Part shown: positions 27,725-37,098 of the stretch, one piece after another | How the letters are laid out: every line of letters starts with the position of its first letter | Position numbering within the stretch: the first letter of the stretch is position 1 | NCBI RefSeq assembly: GCF_013205025.1 | Contig: NZ_JABMLE010000003.1 | Coordinates: 248,001 to 312,000, forward strand | DNA from: Rathayibacter sp. VKM Ac-2857 | GTDB lineage: Bacteria; Actinomycetota; Actinomycetes; Actinomycetales; Microbacteriaceae | Length of the DNA stretch: 64,000 nucleotides | Reading direction: 5' to 3' | Made by a program: the position numbers and the translations under genes | The notes under the pieces: generated by a model | What the model was told of the DNA's origin: nothing | What the model saw: the letters and a program-made list of their open reading frames with translations, nothing else | The model's database searches: none

Positions 27725-27778
27725 TACATAAATTATTAATCTTTGTACTTGACGCGGGGCAGGAGCATCAGCGACTCT
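27725..27778 (+). promoter_or_regulatory. Mannanase promoter with AT-rich palindromic operator
   Basis: A 23-bp near-perfect palindrome at 27725-27747 (TACA, then ATTATTAAT in the middle, then TGTA; 17 of 22 flanking positions symmetric) lies one base before a TTGACG -35 box (27749-27754). A weak -10 candidate GACTCT falls near 27773. A matching motif precedes the GH26 mannanase gene at 42424-42439 in the same position relative to its own TTGACG. AT-rich blocks are rare in this genome, which strengthens the regulatory reading. Confidence 0.6.
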
Positions 27779-27858
27779 GGGCACGTCGCCGCGGTGATCG
27801 ACTCCCGATCAGCTGCGGCGCCGAGACACGTCACCGGTCGAAGGAGCCTGGCTAACCC

Positions 27859-30800
27859 ATGACACGTGCCCACCGCACCCCCTCCGCGTTCTCGCGGGTC
27901 CCCCTGCGCCGCTCACTCGCCGGAGCCGCCCTGCTGGCCGTCACGGCCGGCTCGCTGGTCGTCCTCGCGCCGGCCGCGGTACCGACTGCCTCGGCAGCGG
28001 CGACCGCCGCCGACTGGACGAGTGAGAACACCGCGTTCGTGCAGCGCGACGGCAGCGCCCTGACCCTCGACGGCGAGCGGTTCCGCGCGAGCGGCACCAA
28101 CATCTACTGGCTCGGCCTCGACGAGAACGTCGGCGGCGTCGACTACCCCACCTACTTCCGGATCAAGGACGCCCTCGACACCGCGGCGCAGCTGGGCGTC
28201 ACCGTCGTCCGCTCGCACATGATGACCTCGACCGGCCAGAACGACGAGGACCCGCTGGCCCTGATGCCGCGCCTCGGCGAGTACAACGAGGAGGCGTTCC
28301 GCACCATCGACTTCGCCGTCGCCTACGCGGGCACCCTCGGCATCCGCCTGGTGCTGCCCCTCACCGACGAGTGGGCGTACTACCACGGCGGTCACCGCGA
28401 CTTCACGACCCCGCTCGGGCTGGAGTCGGCCGACTTCTACTCCGACCCGGCCGCGATCGCCGCGTACCAGGACTACGTCGACGTGATCCTCGGCCATACG
28501 AACACGATCACCGGGACGCGCTTCGTCGACGACCCGACGATCATGGCCTGGGAGCTGGGCAACGAGCTCGAGGGGATGACCCTCGACTGGATCAACGCGC
28601 AGGTCGCCCACATCAAGGAGCAGGCGCCCGAGCAGCTCGTCGCCGCCGGCCGCCGCTTCGACATCGACCCGGACACCCTCGCGGCGCCCGACCTCGACAT
28701 CGTCGACGTGCACTACTACCCGCCGACCGCCGAGCGCGTCTCGGCCGACGCCGCGACGGTCGCCGGCGCGGACAAGGTCTACATCGCCGGCGAGTACGCC
28801 TCGACGGCCGCGAGCGAGGACCTCCTCGGCGCGGCCGCGGCCGACCCGAACGTCTCGGGCACCTTCTTCTGGTCGCTCTTCGGCAACAACGACCGCGGCG
28901 GCTTCGTGCCGCACGACGACGGCTTCACCCTGCACTACCCGGGCGAGACCCCGCGCGAGCAGGAGAGCGTCGACGCGATCGAGCAGTACGGCACCGCGAC
29001 GGGCAGCACGCCCGGCGAGCTCGAGCTCGGCGCCCCGCTGATCACCGCGATCGAGCAGGACTACGGGATCAACGAGGTCTCCTGGCGCGGCACCGCGGGC
29101 GCCACCGGCTACCTGGTGCAGCGCTCGACCGGCGGCGAGTGGAGCGACGTCACGGACGGAGCCGTCTCGGCGTCGGCCTCGCCCGTCACCGACTACGACT
29201 CCCCGGCCGGCGCGCGCTACCGCGTCGTGCCGGTGGGCGACGACGACCAGCGCGGTCCCGCCTCCGACGCGGTCGCCGCCGCTGCCGGCGGTGCCGTGCT
29301 GGTCGACCCGCTGCAGAGCTGGCTGCTGACCGCCGGCCACGAGAACGCGGAGATCACCCCGACTCCCGCCGGCGGTGTCGTCACCGCGACCGGCGCCGCG
29401 AGCGTCACCTGGCAGCGCGACGGGATCGGCGCGGCGGAGTTCGTCGTCTCGGACCCGTCCGCGGTCACCGTGGCGACGAGCAGCGACGGCGCGACCTGGA
29501 CCGAGGCCGCCACCACGACCACCGAGCGCGACGGCGCGAGCGTCGTCGCCGCGACCGGCCTCTCCGGCGACCGGGTGCGCGTCAGCTGGAGCACCGGCGT
29601 GCTGCAGCGGGCGACGATCACGAGCGCCGCAGCGCAGGTCGCGCTCGTCGACCCGCTGGACGACTTCTCCCGGACGGCGGCCCACACCGGCAGCCTCTCC
29701 TTCGACACCGGCAACCCGGCGCTCTTCGGCGGCGACGCCTCCCGGGTCAAGCGCGACAGCGCCGACCCGGCGAGCCTCGAGTACGCCTTCGACGACATCA
29801 GCGGCGCCGACATCACCGCCTGGTACTGGCCCGACCAGCCGGTCGTCCCGCTCACGGTCGAGGGATCGGCGGACGGCACCACCTGGACGCCGCTCGCCGT
29901 CGAGACGCGCGGCGGCACCGGGAACTGGCGCGAGTACACCTACTCGGTCCGCGACCTGACCGGCGTGAACCGGCTCCGGATCTCCTGGCCGCAGGGCGCG
30001 GGCGAGGTGTGGACGCCGCAGATCGGATCGGTGAGCCTCTCCTCCCCGAACGCCGCGCCGTTCGGTCTGCCCGCGGCCCCCGCGCTCGGGGCGCCCGCCG
30101 ACGGCACGGCGGACGTCACCGCGACGCCGACCTTCTCCTGGGAGCCGGCCGCGGACGCCGCGTACTACCGCTTCGTCCTCTCCACCTCGAGCGACCTCGC
30201 GGATCCGCTGGTCTCCGCCACCGGGCTCTCGGCCACGAGCTACCGGCCCCCGGTCGAGCTCGACCCGGAGACGACGTACTACTGGCAGGTCTCCGCGGTG
30301 AACGGGCTCGGCGCCACGGCGTCGGCGACGCGGACCTTCAGCACGGCGGCGCTGCCGACCGAGCCGGTCGTGGTCGAGGACTTCGACGGCTACGCCGCCG
30401 ACGCCGCTTTGCAGGCCGCCTACGTCCGGAACACCGGCGGCGGCACCATCACGCCGACGCTGGTGCCGAGCCCCGCGAACGACACGAACGCCGCCCGCTT
30501 CGACTACGACACCGGCACGGCCGGTTACGCCGGAACGGTGCGGACCTTCGACGCCGCGCAGAACTGGTGGGGCTACTCCGGACTGTCGCTCACGGTCGAC
30601 GCTGACCGGGCGGTGCCGCTCGCGGTGCAGTTCGTCGCGAACGGCGCGTACTGGGAGGCGACGGTCACCCCGTCCGCCGACGGCGTGCAGCGGATCGAGA
30701 TCCCGTTCGAGGACTTCGCGCCGCCCGCCTGGGCGCCGCAGGCCGACCTCGACCTCACCTCGGTCACGCAGTACGCGCTGTACGTGAACGGCTCGGGCGC

Positions 30801-31089
30801 GGGCTCGCTGGTGCTCGACGACGTGGAGACCGTGGTGGCGGAGGGGACCACGCCGACGCCGACGCCCACTCCGACCGCTCCGCCCACCGCGACGCCGACG
30901 CCCACCGCGACTCCGACGGCCACGCCCACCGCGACGCCGACCGCGACGCCCACGGCCACCCCCACCACCCCGCCCACCGCGACCCCGTCGCCCACTCCGG
31001 CCCCCGCGCCCTCCGTGCCCTCGTGGCTCGAGTCGCTGGTGAAGAAGTACCTGCCGAGCCTCTGGCAGTGGTGGCTCGGCCGCCACTAG
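27859..31089 (+). CDS. Secreted multidomain GH5 mannanase
   Basis: 1076 residues. Long signal peptide ending near TASAAATA (about 45), then a GH5 catalytic domain (about 55-375) of mannanase type. The acid/base is Glu236 in AWELGNELEG, HYYPP follows, and the nucleophile is Glu312 in YIAGEYAST. After it come a fibronectin-III-like module, two beta-sandwich or CBM-like modules (SLSFDTGNPALFGGDASRVK; PVVVEDFDGYAADAALQAAY resembles a CBM11/27-type start) and another FnIII region. A Pro/Thr linker (about 1000-1045, PTATPT repeats) leads to the final amphipathic segment SWLESLVKKYLPSLWQWWLG. It degrades extracellular mannan; products feed the importer downstream. AGGAG about 12 nt before the ATG. 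Confidence 0.88.
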   Translation: MTRAHRTPSAFSRVPLRRSLAGAALLAVTAGSLVVLAPAAVPTASAAATAADWTSENTAFVQRDGSALTLDGERFRASGTNIYWLGLDENVGGVDYPTYFRIKDALDTAAQLGVTVVRSHMMTSTGQNDEDPLALMPRLGEYNEEAFRTIDFAVAYAGTLGIRLVLPLTDEWAYYHGGHRDFTTPLGLESADFYSDPAAIAAYQDYVDVILGHTNTITGTRFVDDPTIMAWELGNELEGMTLDWINAQVAHIKEQAPEQLVAAGRRFDIDPDTLAAPDLDIVDVHYYPPTAERVSADAATVAGADKVYIAGEYASTAASEDLLGAAAADPNVSGTFFWSLFGNNDRGGFVPHDDGFTLHYPGETPREQESVDAIEQYGTATGSTPGELELGAPLITAIEQDYGINEVSWRGTAGATGYLVQRSTGGEWSDVTDGAVSASASPVTDYDSPAGARYRVVPVGDDDQRGPASDAVAAAAGGAVLVDPLQSWLLTAGHENAEITPTPAGGVVTATGAASVTWQRDGIGAAEFVVSDPSAVTVATSSDGATWTEAATTTTERDGASVVAATGLSGDRVRVSWSTGVLQRATITSAAAQVALVDPLDDFSRTAAHTGSLSFDTGNPALFGGDASRVKRDSADPASLEYAFDDISGADITAWYWPDQPVVPLTVEGSADGTTWTPLAVETRGGTGNWREYTYSVRDLTGVNRLRISWPQGAGEVWTPQIGSVSLSSPNAAPFGLPAAPALGAPADGTADVTATPTFSWEPAADAAYYRFVLSTSSDLADPLVSATGLSATSYRPPVELDPETTYYWQVSAVNGLGATASATRTFSTAALPTEPVVVEDFDGYAADAALQAAYVRNTGGGTITPTLVPSPANDTNAARFDYDTGTAGYAGTVRTFDAAQNWWGYSGLSLTVDADRAVPLAVQFVANGAYWEATVTPSADGVQRIEIPFEDFAPPAWAPQADLDLTSVTQYALYVNGSGAGSLVLDDVETVVAEGTTPTPTPTPTAPPTATPTPTATPTATPTATPTATPTATPTTPPTATPSPTPAPAPSVPSWLESLVKKYLPSLWQWWLGRH

Positions 31090-31187
31090 CCGCGAGCCGC
31101 AGCCCGCACCACCCCCGCACCACCCCTCCGTTCCCACCACCACCTCCCGTCGCCGAAGGCGGCGACGGCCCACCGAGGAGAACTCCT

Positions 31188-32519
31188 GTGCACCGACCCA
31201 CCACCCGCCGCCCGGCGCCCGCCCGCCGCAGCACGCTGATCGGCCTCGCCGCCGTCGCCGCCTCGGCCTCGCTCGTGCTGTCCGGCTGCTCCGCCGGCGC
31301 GAGCAATGACTCCGGCGAGCCCGCCGGCGAGATCACCGTGCTGACCAACCGCACCGACCTCGTCGACACCACGTTCGCCGACTACGCCTCGACCTTCGAG
31401 GAGCAGTACCCCGGCACCACCGTGAAGTTCGAGGCGCTCACCGACTACGAGGGCGACACCAAGATCCGCCTGAACTCGAAGGACTACGGCGACGTGCTGC
31501 TCATCCCGAGCTCGAACGTCACCAAGGACGACTACGCGGACTACTTCGAGCCGCTCGGCTCGACCGACGAGCTCTCCGAGAAGTACCGCTTCACGAACGA
31601 GGGCTCGTTCGACGGCACCGCCTACGGCATCTCGACCTTCGGCTCCGCGATGGGCTACGTCTTCAACCGCGACGTCTGGAGCGCGGCCGGTGTCACCGAC
31701 CCGCCGCAGACGGAGGAGGAGTACCTGGCCGACCTCGAGGCGATCAAGGCGACCGGCGTCACTCCCTATTACACGAACTACAAGGACGGCTGGCCGCTCG
31801 CGACCATCGAGGGCAACCTCGGCACGGTGCAGGGCGAGGACGTCCGCACCGAGATGATCGCCGACGACGCGCCCTGGACCGAGGGCAACGACCAGTACAA
31901 CATCGACGGTCTGCTCTACGACACGGTGGCCGCCGGCCTCAGCGAGGACGACCCGACCACCACGAACTGGGAGGAGTCGAAGGACCTCCTCGCCCAGGGC
32001 GAGATCGGCTCGATGGTCCTCGGCTCCTGGGCCGTCTCGCAGATGCAGGACGCCGCCGAGAAGGCCGGGAAGCCGCGCGACACGATCGGCTTCTGGCCGA
32101 TGCCGTGGGCGCAGGACGGCGCGTTCACCTCGGTGACCGCCTCGGACAAGTTCCTCGCGATCAACAAGAACTCCGACAACAAGGCGACCGCCCGGGCCTG
32201 GATCGACTGGTTCACCGAGGACTCCGGCTTCGCCGCCAGCCAGGGCGCGATCAGCCCGGTGATCTCGGACCCGGCGCCCGACACCCTCGCCGACTTCGAC
32301 GCGCTCGGCGTGACCTACCTCGAGCTCGCTCCGGACCCGGTGGGCAAGGAGGCCGTCATCAACGACATCGCCAACGAGGCCGAGATCGACCTCTTCGGCA
32401 ACTCCTACCGCCAGAAGCTGATCGACGCGGCCCGCGGCGCCGGCGACGGCGACAAGCAGTCGCTCTTCGACGACCTGAACTCGCGCTGGGCCGCGGCCCG
32501 CGCGGACGTCGCGGAGTAG
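31188..32519 (+). CDS. Sugar ABC transporter substrate-binding lipoprotein (manno-oligosaccharide, inferred)
   Basis: 443 residues from GTG 31188, with GAGGAG 7 nt upstream. Lipoprotein signal with lipobox LSGC (Cys34), then a family-1 solute-binding protein (ITVLTNRTDLVDTTFADYAS, YGDVLLIPSSNVTKDDYADY, GSMVLGSWAVSQMQDAAEKA). Aromatic residues such as WPLATIEGN and FWPMPWAQDGAF would line the sugar site. It is flanked by secreted GH5 mannanase and cytosolic beta-mannosidase, so beta-manno-oligosaccharides are the likely ligand. A GC-rich hairpin follows its stop. Confidence 0.9.
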   Translation: MHRPTTRRPAPARRSTLIGLAAVAASASLVLSGCSAGASNDSGEPAGEITVLTNRTDLVDTTFADYASTFEEQYPGTTVKFEALTDYEGDTKIRLNSKDYGDVLLIPSSNVTKDDYADYFEPLGSTDELSEKYRFTNEGSFDGTAYGISTFGSAMGYVFNRDVWSAAGVTDPPQTEEEYLADLEAIKATGVTPYYTNYKDGWPLATIEGNLGTVQGEDVRTEMIADDAPWTEGNDQYNIDGLLYDTVAAGLSEDDPTTTNWEESKDLLAQGEIGSMVLGSWAVSQMQDAAEKAGKPRDTIGFWPMPWAQDGAFTSVTASDKFLAINKNSDNKATARAWIDWFTEDSGFAASQGAISPVISDPAPDTLADFDALGVTYLELAPDPVGKEAVINDIANEAEIDLFGNSYRQKLIDAARGAGDGDKQSLFDDLNSRWAAARADVAE

Positions 32520-32542
32520 CGACCGCCTGGTCCTCCGCTCCG

Positions 32543-32572
32543 GGGGCGACCCGCCACCCCGCGGGTCGCCCC
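32543..32572 (+). terminator. Intercistronic stem-loop after binding-protein gene
   Basis: Perfect 12-bp stem GGGGCGACCCGC (32543-32554) pairing with GCGGGTCGCCCC (32561-32572), 6-nt loop, no T-run. Its position between binding protein and permease is typical of an mRNA-stabilising or partially terminating hairpin that keeps binding-protein levels above permease levels. It is unrelated to the dispersed repeat families. Confidence 0.6.
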
Positions 32573-32620
32573 TCCCCACCCCCTCACGACCGCATTCCCC
32601 GGGATGCCGAAAGGATCGAC

Positions 32621-33580
32621 ATGGCGATCACCGACGCTCCGCCCCTCGAGGTCGGAGCGAGCAAGCGGGCCGGCGGCGGCCGTCGCGGCGACAGGCCCTC
32701 CGGCCGCCGCCAGCGGCTGACCGGGCGCCGCAGCACGCCCTGGCTGTTCCTCGCCGTGCCGTTGGCGTTCCTCGTCGTCCTGACCTACATCCCGGTCGCG
32801 AACATGTTCTGGTACAGCGTCACCGACTGGGACGGCCTCGATCCGGACAAGACGTTCGTCGGCCTGGAGAACTACGTCGAGATCTTCACCCGGCCCGAGA
32901 TCTTCCAGGTCTTCTTCGTCAGCCTCTTCTACCTGGCGGGCGCCGTCGCGCAGCTCGGGCTCGCGCTGTTCTTCGCGACGCTGCTCAGCTTCCAGACCCG
33001 GTTCCGCAACTTCTTCAAGGGCGTCATCTTCTTCCCGTACCTGATCAACGGCGTCGCGATCGGGCTGATGTTCCTCTACTTCTTCCGCCCCGACGGCACC
33101 TTGGACGCGGTGCTCGGCGCCTTCGGCGTGCAGGACACCCCGCAGTGGCTCGGCGACCCGTCCGTCGTCAACGTCTCGCTCGCGGCGACCTCGGTCTGGC
33201 GCTACATGGGGCTGAACTTCGTGCTGTTCCTCGGCGCGATCCAGTCGGTGCCGGAGGAGCAGTACGAGGCCGCGGACATCGACGGCGCGACGTCGTTCGA
33301 CAAGTTCCGCTACATCATCGTGCCGAGCATCCGGCGGATCCTCGGGCTGTCCTTCATCCTCGCGATCGCGGGCGCCCTGTCGGCGTTCGAGATGCCGTAC
33401 ATCATGACCGGCGGCGCCAACGGGTCGGAGACCTTCGTGATCCAGACCGTCGACACCGCCTTCCGCTACTCGAAGGTCGGCCTCGCCTCGGCGATGGCCG
33501 TCGTCCTGCTGGCGATCGTGCTGATCATCACCGCGGTGCAGCGCCGCGTGTTCCCCGACGAGAAGGCGGGCCAGGAATGA
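32621..33580 (+). CDS. Sugar ABC transporter permease (MalF-like), mannan locus
   Basis: 319 residues: about 35 cytoplasmic residues rich in Arg/Gly, then six membrane segments (STPWLFLAVPLAFLVVLTYI first). The EAA loop YEAADIDGATSFDKFRYIIV is near 222-241 for ATPase contact. Partner of the following permease, with ATGA overlap at the junction. ATG with AAAGGA 7 nt upstream. The system has no ATPase gene, as with the other importer in this window, so a common MsmK-type ATPase is expected. Confidence 0.92.
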   Translation: MAITDAPPLEVGASKRAGGGRRGDRPSGRRQRLTGRRSTPWLFLAVPLAFLVVLTYIPVANMFWYSVTDWDGLDPDKTFVGLENYVEIFTRPEIFQVFFVSLFYLAGAVAQLGLALFFATLLSFQTRFRNFFKGVIFFPYLINGVAIGLMFLYFFRPDGTLDAVLGAFGVQDTPQWLGDPSVVNVSLAATSVWRYMGLNFVLFLGAIQSVPEEQYEAADIDGATSFDKFRYIIVPSIRRILGLSFILAIAGALSAFEMPYIMTGGANGSETFVIQTVDTAFRYSKVGLASAMAVVLLAIVLIITAVQRRVFPDEKAGQE

Positions 33581-34482
33581 CCACCACGCAGCCCCGGGCG
33601 GAGGCCGTCACCGGCCTGCCCGTGACCCCCGCCCCGCGCGGCTCCCGCCGGCCCCGGCGCGGCTCGATGCTCGGCGCGATCGGCAAGTACACGTCGCTGA
33701 TCGTCGCCTGCCTGTTCGCGCTGGTGCCGATCGTCACGATCTTCATGCTCGCCTTCAAGACGTCGACGGAGTACCGCAGCACCGGTCCGCTCGTCCCGCC
33801 GAGCAACTGGTTCAACCTCGAGAACTTCGCGATCGCCTTCAGTCAGGGCGGGATGGTGACCGGGTTCCTCAACACCGGGATCATCCTGCTGGTGTCGGTG
33901 GCGGGCACGATCCTGATCGGCACCATGGCCGCCTACGCGATCGACCGCTTCCGCTTCCGCGGGCGCCGGCTCGTGACGGGCCTCTTCCTGCTCGCGACCC
34001 TCGTGCCGTCGGTGACGACCCAGGTCGCGACCTTCCAGGTGATCAACGCCCTCGACCTCTTCAACACCCGCTGGTCGGCGATCCTGCTCTTCACCGGCAC
34101 CGACATCGTCGCGATCTACATCTTCCTGCAGTTCATGCAGTCGATCCCGGTCTCGCTCGACGAGGCGGCGATGCTCGACGGCGCCAGCCGCTTCACCGTC
34201 TACTGGCGGATCGTGCTGCCGCTGCTGAAGCCGGCGATCGCCACGGTCGTGATCATCAAGGGGATCGCGGTCTACAACGAGTTCTACATCCCCTTCCTCT
34301 ACATGCCCTCGCAGGATCTCGGGGTCATCTCGACCTCGCTCTTCCGCTTCATGGGCCCCTTCGGAGCACAGTGGGAGGTCATCGCCGCCGGCACGATCCT
34401 CGTCATCGTCCCGACGCTCATCGCCTTCCTCTTCCTCCAGCGCTTCATCTACAACGGACTGACCTCAGGAGCCACCAAGTGA
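33577..34482 (+). CDS. Sugar ABC transporter permease (MalG-like), mannan locus
   Basis: 301 residues, six membrane segments starting TSLIVACLFALVPIVTIFML. The EAA motif SLDEAAMLDGASRFTVYWRI couples to the ATPase. ATG lies in the stop of its partner permease, and its own stop overlaps the GTG of the beta-mannosidase. Membrane uptake and intracellular hydrolysis of manno-oligosaccharides are thus translated in series. Confidence 0.92.
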   Translation: MTTTQPRAEAVTGLPVTPAPRGSRRPRRGSMLGAIGKYTSLIVACLFALVPIVTIFMLAFKTSTEYRSTGPLVPPSNWFNLENFAIAFSQGGMVTGFLNTGIILLVSVAGTILIGTMAAYAIDRFRFRGRRLVTGLFLLATLVPSVTTQVATFQVINALDLFNTRWSAILLFTGTDIVAIYIFLQFMQSIPVSLDEAAMLDGASRFTVYWRIVLPLLKPAIATVVIIKGIAVYNEFYIPFLYMPSQDLGVISTSLFRFMGPFGAQWEVIAAGTILVIVPTLIAFLFLQRFIYNGLTSGATK

Positions 34483-36953
34483 CCCACACCAGCACCGAGC
34501 GACTCTCGGCCACCCTCCGCCCCCTGCACGACGGCTGGAGCGTGCGCGCGCTCCGCGGCCCGATCCCCGCGGAGATCGCGGGCGCGACGGTCCCGGCGAC
34601 CGTCCCCGGACTCGTGCACACCGACCTGCTCGCGGCGGGCCTCATCCCCGACCCGTACCTCGACCAGAACGAGAAGAAGGTCACCTGGATCGGCGAGACC
34701 GACTGGGAGTACTCCTCCGTCTTCGCCTGGTCGCCCGACGGGCACGACCGGCACGAGCTGGTCTTCGAGGGCCTGGACACGGTCGCGACGATCGTGCTGA
34801 ACGGGAGTGTCGTCGCGAGCACCCGCAACCAGCACCGCAGCTACCGCTTCGCCGTCGACGGCCTGCTGGTGGAGGGCGACAACGACCTCGTCGTCCGCTT
34901 CGCCTCGCCGATCGCGGAGGCCGACCGGGCGAGCCTCGAGATCGGCTATCGCCCGCACACCTACTCGCACCCCTTCAACGCGCTGCGGAAGGCCGCCTGC
35001 AACTTCGGCTGGGACTGGGGGCTCGACGCGGCCTCGGTCGGGATGTGGAAGCCGGTCTCGCTGCACGCCTGGAGCGAGGTGCGGCTCGCCGCGGTCCGCC
35101 CGGTCGTGACGGTGGACGGGACGACCGGCCGCGTCGCCGTGCACGTCGATCTCGAGCGGACGACGGAGGACGAGGTGGAGCTGACGGCGAGCGTCGACGG
35201 CGTGACCGCCTCCGTCACCGTGCCGGTAGGGGAGCGCTCGGCGGTGCTCGAGCTCTCCGTGGAGGATGCGGCCCTGTGGTGGCCGCGCGGCTTCGGCGAG
35301 CAGCCGCTGTCGTTGCTGGACGTCGAGGCGCGCGTCGGCGGCGCCGTCGTCGACGGCCGGACGCTGCGGATCGGCTTCCGCACGATCGAGGTGCAGCTGG
35401 ACCGCGACGAGGAGGGCACGTCGTTCCGCTTCGTCGTCAACGGCGAGCCCGTCTGGATCCGCGGCGCCAACTGGATCCCCGACGACGCCTTCATCACCCG
35501 GGTGGACCGCGCGCGCCTCGCCCGCCGGATGGACCAGGCCGAGTTCGCGAACATGAACCTGCTGCGGATCTGGGGCGGCGGCTACTTCGAGTCGGACGAC
35601 TTCTACGAGCTCTGCGACGAGCGCGGCATCCTCGTCTGGCAGGACTTCCTCTTCGCCTGCGCCTCCTACGCCGAGGAGGAGCCGCTCTGGAGCGAGGTCG
35701 AGGCGGAGGTGCGCGACAACGTGACGCGGATCATGCCGCACCCGAGCCTCGCGCTCTGGAACGGCAACAACGAGAACATCTGGGGCTACGAGGAGTGGGG
35801 CTGGGAGAAGCGCCTGCAGGGCCGCACCTGGGGCCTCGGCTACTACCTCGACCTGCTGCCGCGCCTGGTCGCCGAGCTCGACCCCGAGCGCTCGTACACG
35901 CCGGGCAGCCCCTGGTCCGGCGACACCGCGATCTTCGCGAACGACGTCGACCACGGCTCCGTGCACCTCTGGGAGCTGTGGAACCGGGTCGACTACCCCG
36001 CCTACCGCGACGTGCACGCCCGCTTCGTCGCCGAGTTCGGCTGGCAGGGCCCGGCCTCCTGGTCGACGATCCAGCGCTCGATCTCGGACTCGCCGCTGAC
36101 CCCCGAGTCGCCCGGCATGATCCACCACCAGAAGGCGACCGACGGCAACGACAAGCTGACCGACGGACTCGTCGCGCACCTCCCGCTGCCCGACGACACC
36201 GAGGACTGGCACTGGGCGATGTCGCTCAACCAGGCGCTCGCCGTCACCCTGGCGATCGAGCACCAGCGCTCCGAGAGCCCGCGCTGCATGGGCTCGGTGG
36301 TCTGGCAGCTGAACGACTGCTGGCCCGTCACCTCCTGGGCCGCGGTCGACGGCGACGGGACGGCGAAGCCGCTGCTCTACGCGCTCAAGCACGTCTACGC
36401 GGACCGGCTGCTGACCGTGCAGCCGCGCGGCGAGGGGCTCGCGGTCGTCGCGGTGAACGACAGTGCCGTCGCGTGGGCGGGCGAACTCGTCGTGCGCCGG
36501 CTGCGCTTCGACGGCACGGTGCTCGCGGAGGAGCGGCAGGCGGTGTCGCTCGACGCGCGGTCCGTCGTCACCGTGCCCGTCGGAGTGGGTGCCGCGGACG
36601 ATGTCGCGGGCGAGCTGCTCGTCGCCGAGCTCGCGGGGGAGCGCGCGTTCTGGTTCTTCGCGGAGTACCGGGAGTCGGCGCTCGAGGCGGCGCGGCTGAC
36701 GACCTCGGTGCGCGCCGTCGACGGCGGGGCGGAGGTGACGGTCACCGCGGAGAACCTCGTGCGCGACCTGACGCTGCTCGTCGACAAGGTCGACCCGGCG
36801 GCCGTCGTCGACGACCAGCTGGTCACGCTGCTGCCGGGGGAGTCGGTGACGTTCCGGGTGAGCGGGGCCGGGCTCGACGCGTCCGATCACGCCGCGCTCG
36901 TCTCGCCGAGCGTGCTGCGCACCGCCAACCAGCTCGTCGCCGACTGGGGCTGA
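34479..36953 (+). CDS. GH2 beta-mannosidase
   Basis: 824 residues, no signal peptide, intracellular. N-terminal jelly-roll (about 10-185: DGWSVRALRG, RKAACNFGWDWGLDAASVGM typical of GH2 beta-mannosidases), immunoglobulin-like domain, TIM barrel with WIRGANWIPDDAFITR, NLLRIWGGGYFESDDFYELC, acid/base Glu432 in LWNGNNEN and nucleophile Glu519 in AEFGWQG, then C-terminal beta domains. It removes non-reducing-end mannose from imported manno-oligosaccharides. GTG start overlaps the permease stop by 4 bp. This is the strongest single marker that the locus handles mannan. Confidence 0.94.
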   Translation: MTHTSTERLSATLRPLHDGWSVRALRGPIPAEIAGATVPATVPGLVHTDLLAAGLIPDPYLDQNEKKVTWIGETDWEYSSVFAWSPDGHDRHELVFEGLDTVATIVLNGSVVASTRNQHRSYRFAVDGLLVEGDNDLVVRFASPIAEADRASLEIGYRPHTYSHPFNALRKAACNFGWDWGLDAASVGMWKPVSLHAWSEVRLAAVRPVVTVDGTTGRVAVHVDLERTTEDEVELTASVDGVTASVTVPVGERSAVLELSVEDAALWWPRGFGEQPLSLLDVEARVGGAVVDGRTLRIGFRTIEVQLDRDEEGTSFRFVVNGEPVWIRGANWIPDDAFITRVDRARLARRMDQAEFANMNLLRIWGGGYFESDDFYELCDERGILVWQDFLFACASYAEEEPLWSEVEAEVRDNVTRIMPHPSLALWNGNNENIWGYEEWGWEKRLQGRTWGLGYYLDLLPRLVAELDPERSYTPGSPWSGDTAIFANDVDHGSVHLWELWNRVDYPAYRDVHARFVAEFGWQGPASWSTIQRSISDSPLTPESPGMIHHQKATDGNDKLTDGLVAHLPLPDDTEDWHWAMSLNQALAVTLAIEHQRSESPRCMGSVVWQLNDCWPVTSWAAVDGDGTAKPLLYALKHVYADRLLTVQPRGEGLAVVAVNDSAVAWAGELVVRRLRFDGTVLAEERQAVSLDARSVVTVPVGVGAADDVAGELLVAELAGERAFWFFAEYRESALEAARLTTSVRAVDGGAEVTVTAENLVRDLTLLVDKVDPAAVVDDQLVTLLPGESVTFRVSGAGLDASDHAALVSPSVLRTANQLVADWG

Positions 36954-36978
36954 CGAGCCGCCCGCGGCGGTGATCGAC

Positions 36979-37018
36979 GGAGCCGACCGGGACCGGCGCA
37001 CGCCTCCCGGTCGGCTCC
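36979..37018 (+). terminator. Perfect 13-bp stem-loop between beta-mannosidase and ROK kinase
   Basis: GGAGCCGACCGGG (36979-36991) pairs perfectly with CCCGGTCGGCTCC (37006-37018) across a 14-nt loop. No T-tract follows, so it may be a leaky terminator or mRNA-processing stem. It is followed by short direct repeats of CCCGCGTCGCCCACGA type (37038-37080), then GGAGGAAGAG before the kinase ATG. Confidence 0.6.
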
Positions 37019-37098
37019 TCCGCGCTGCTCGCGACCCGCATCGCCCATTACCCGCGTCGCCCACGACCCGCGTCGCCCACACCCTTCCGGAGGAAGAG

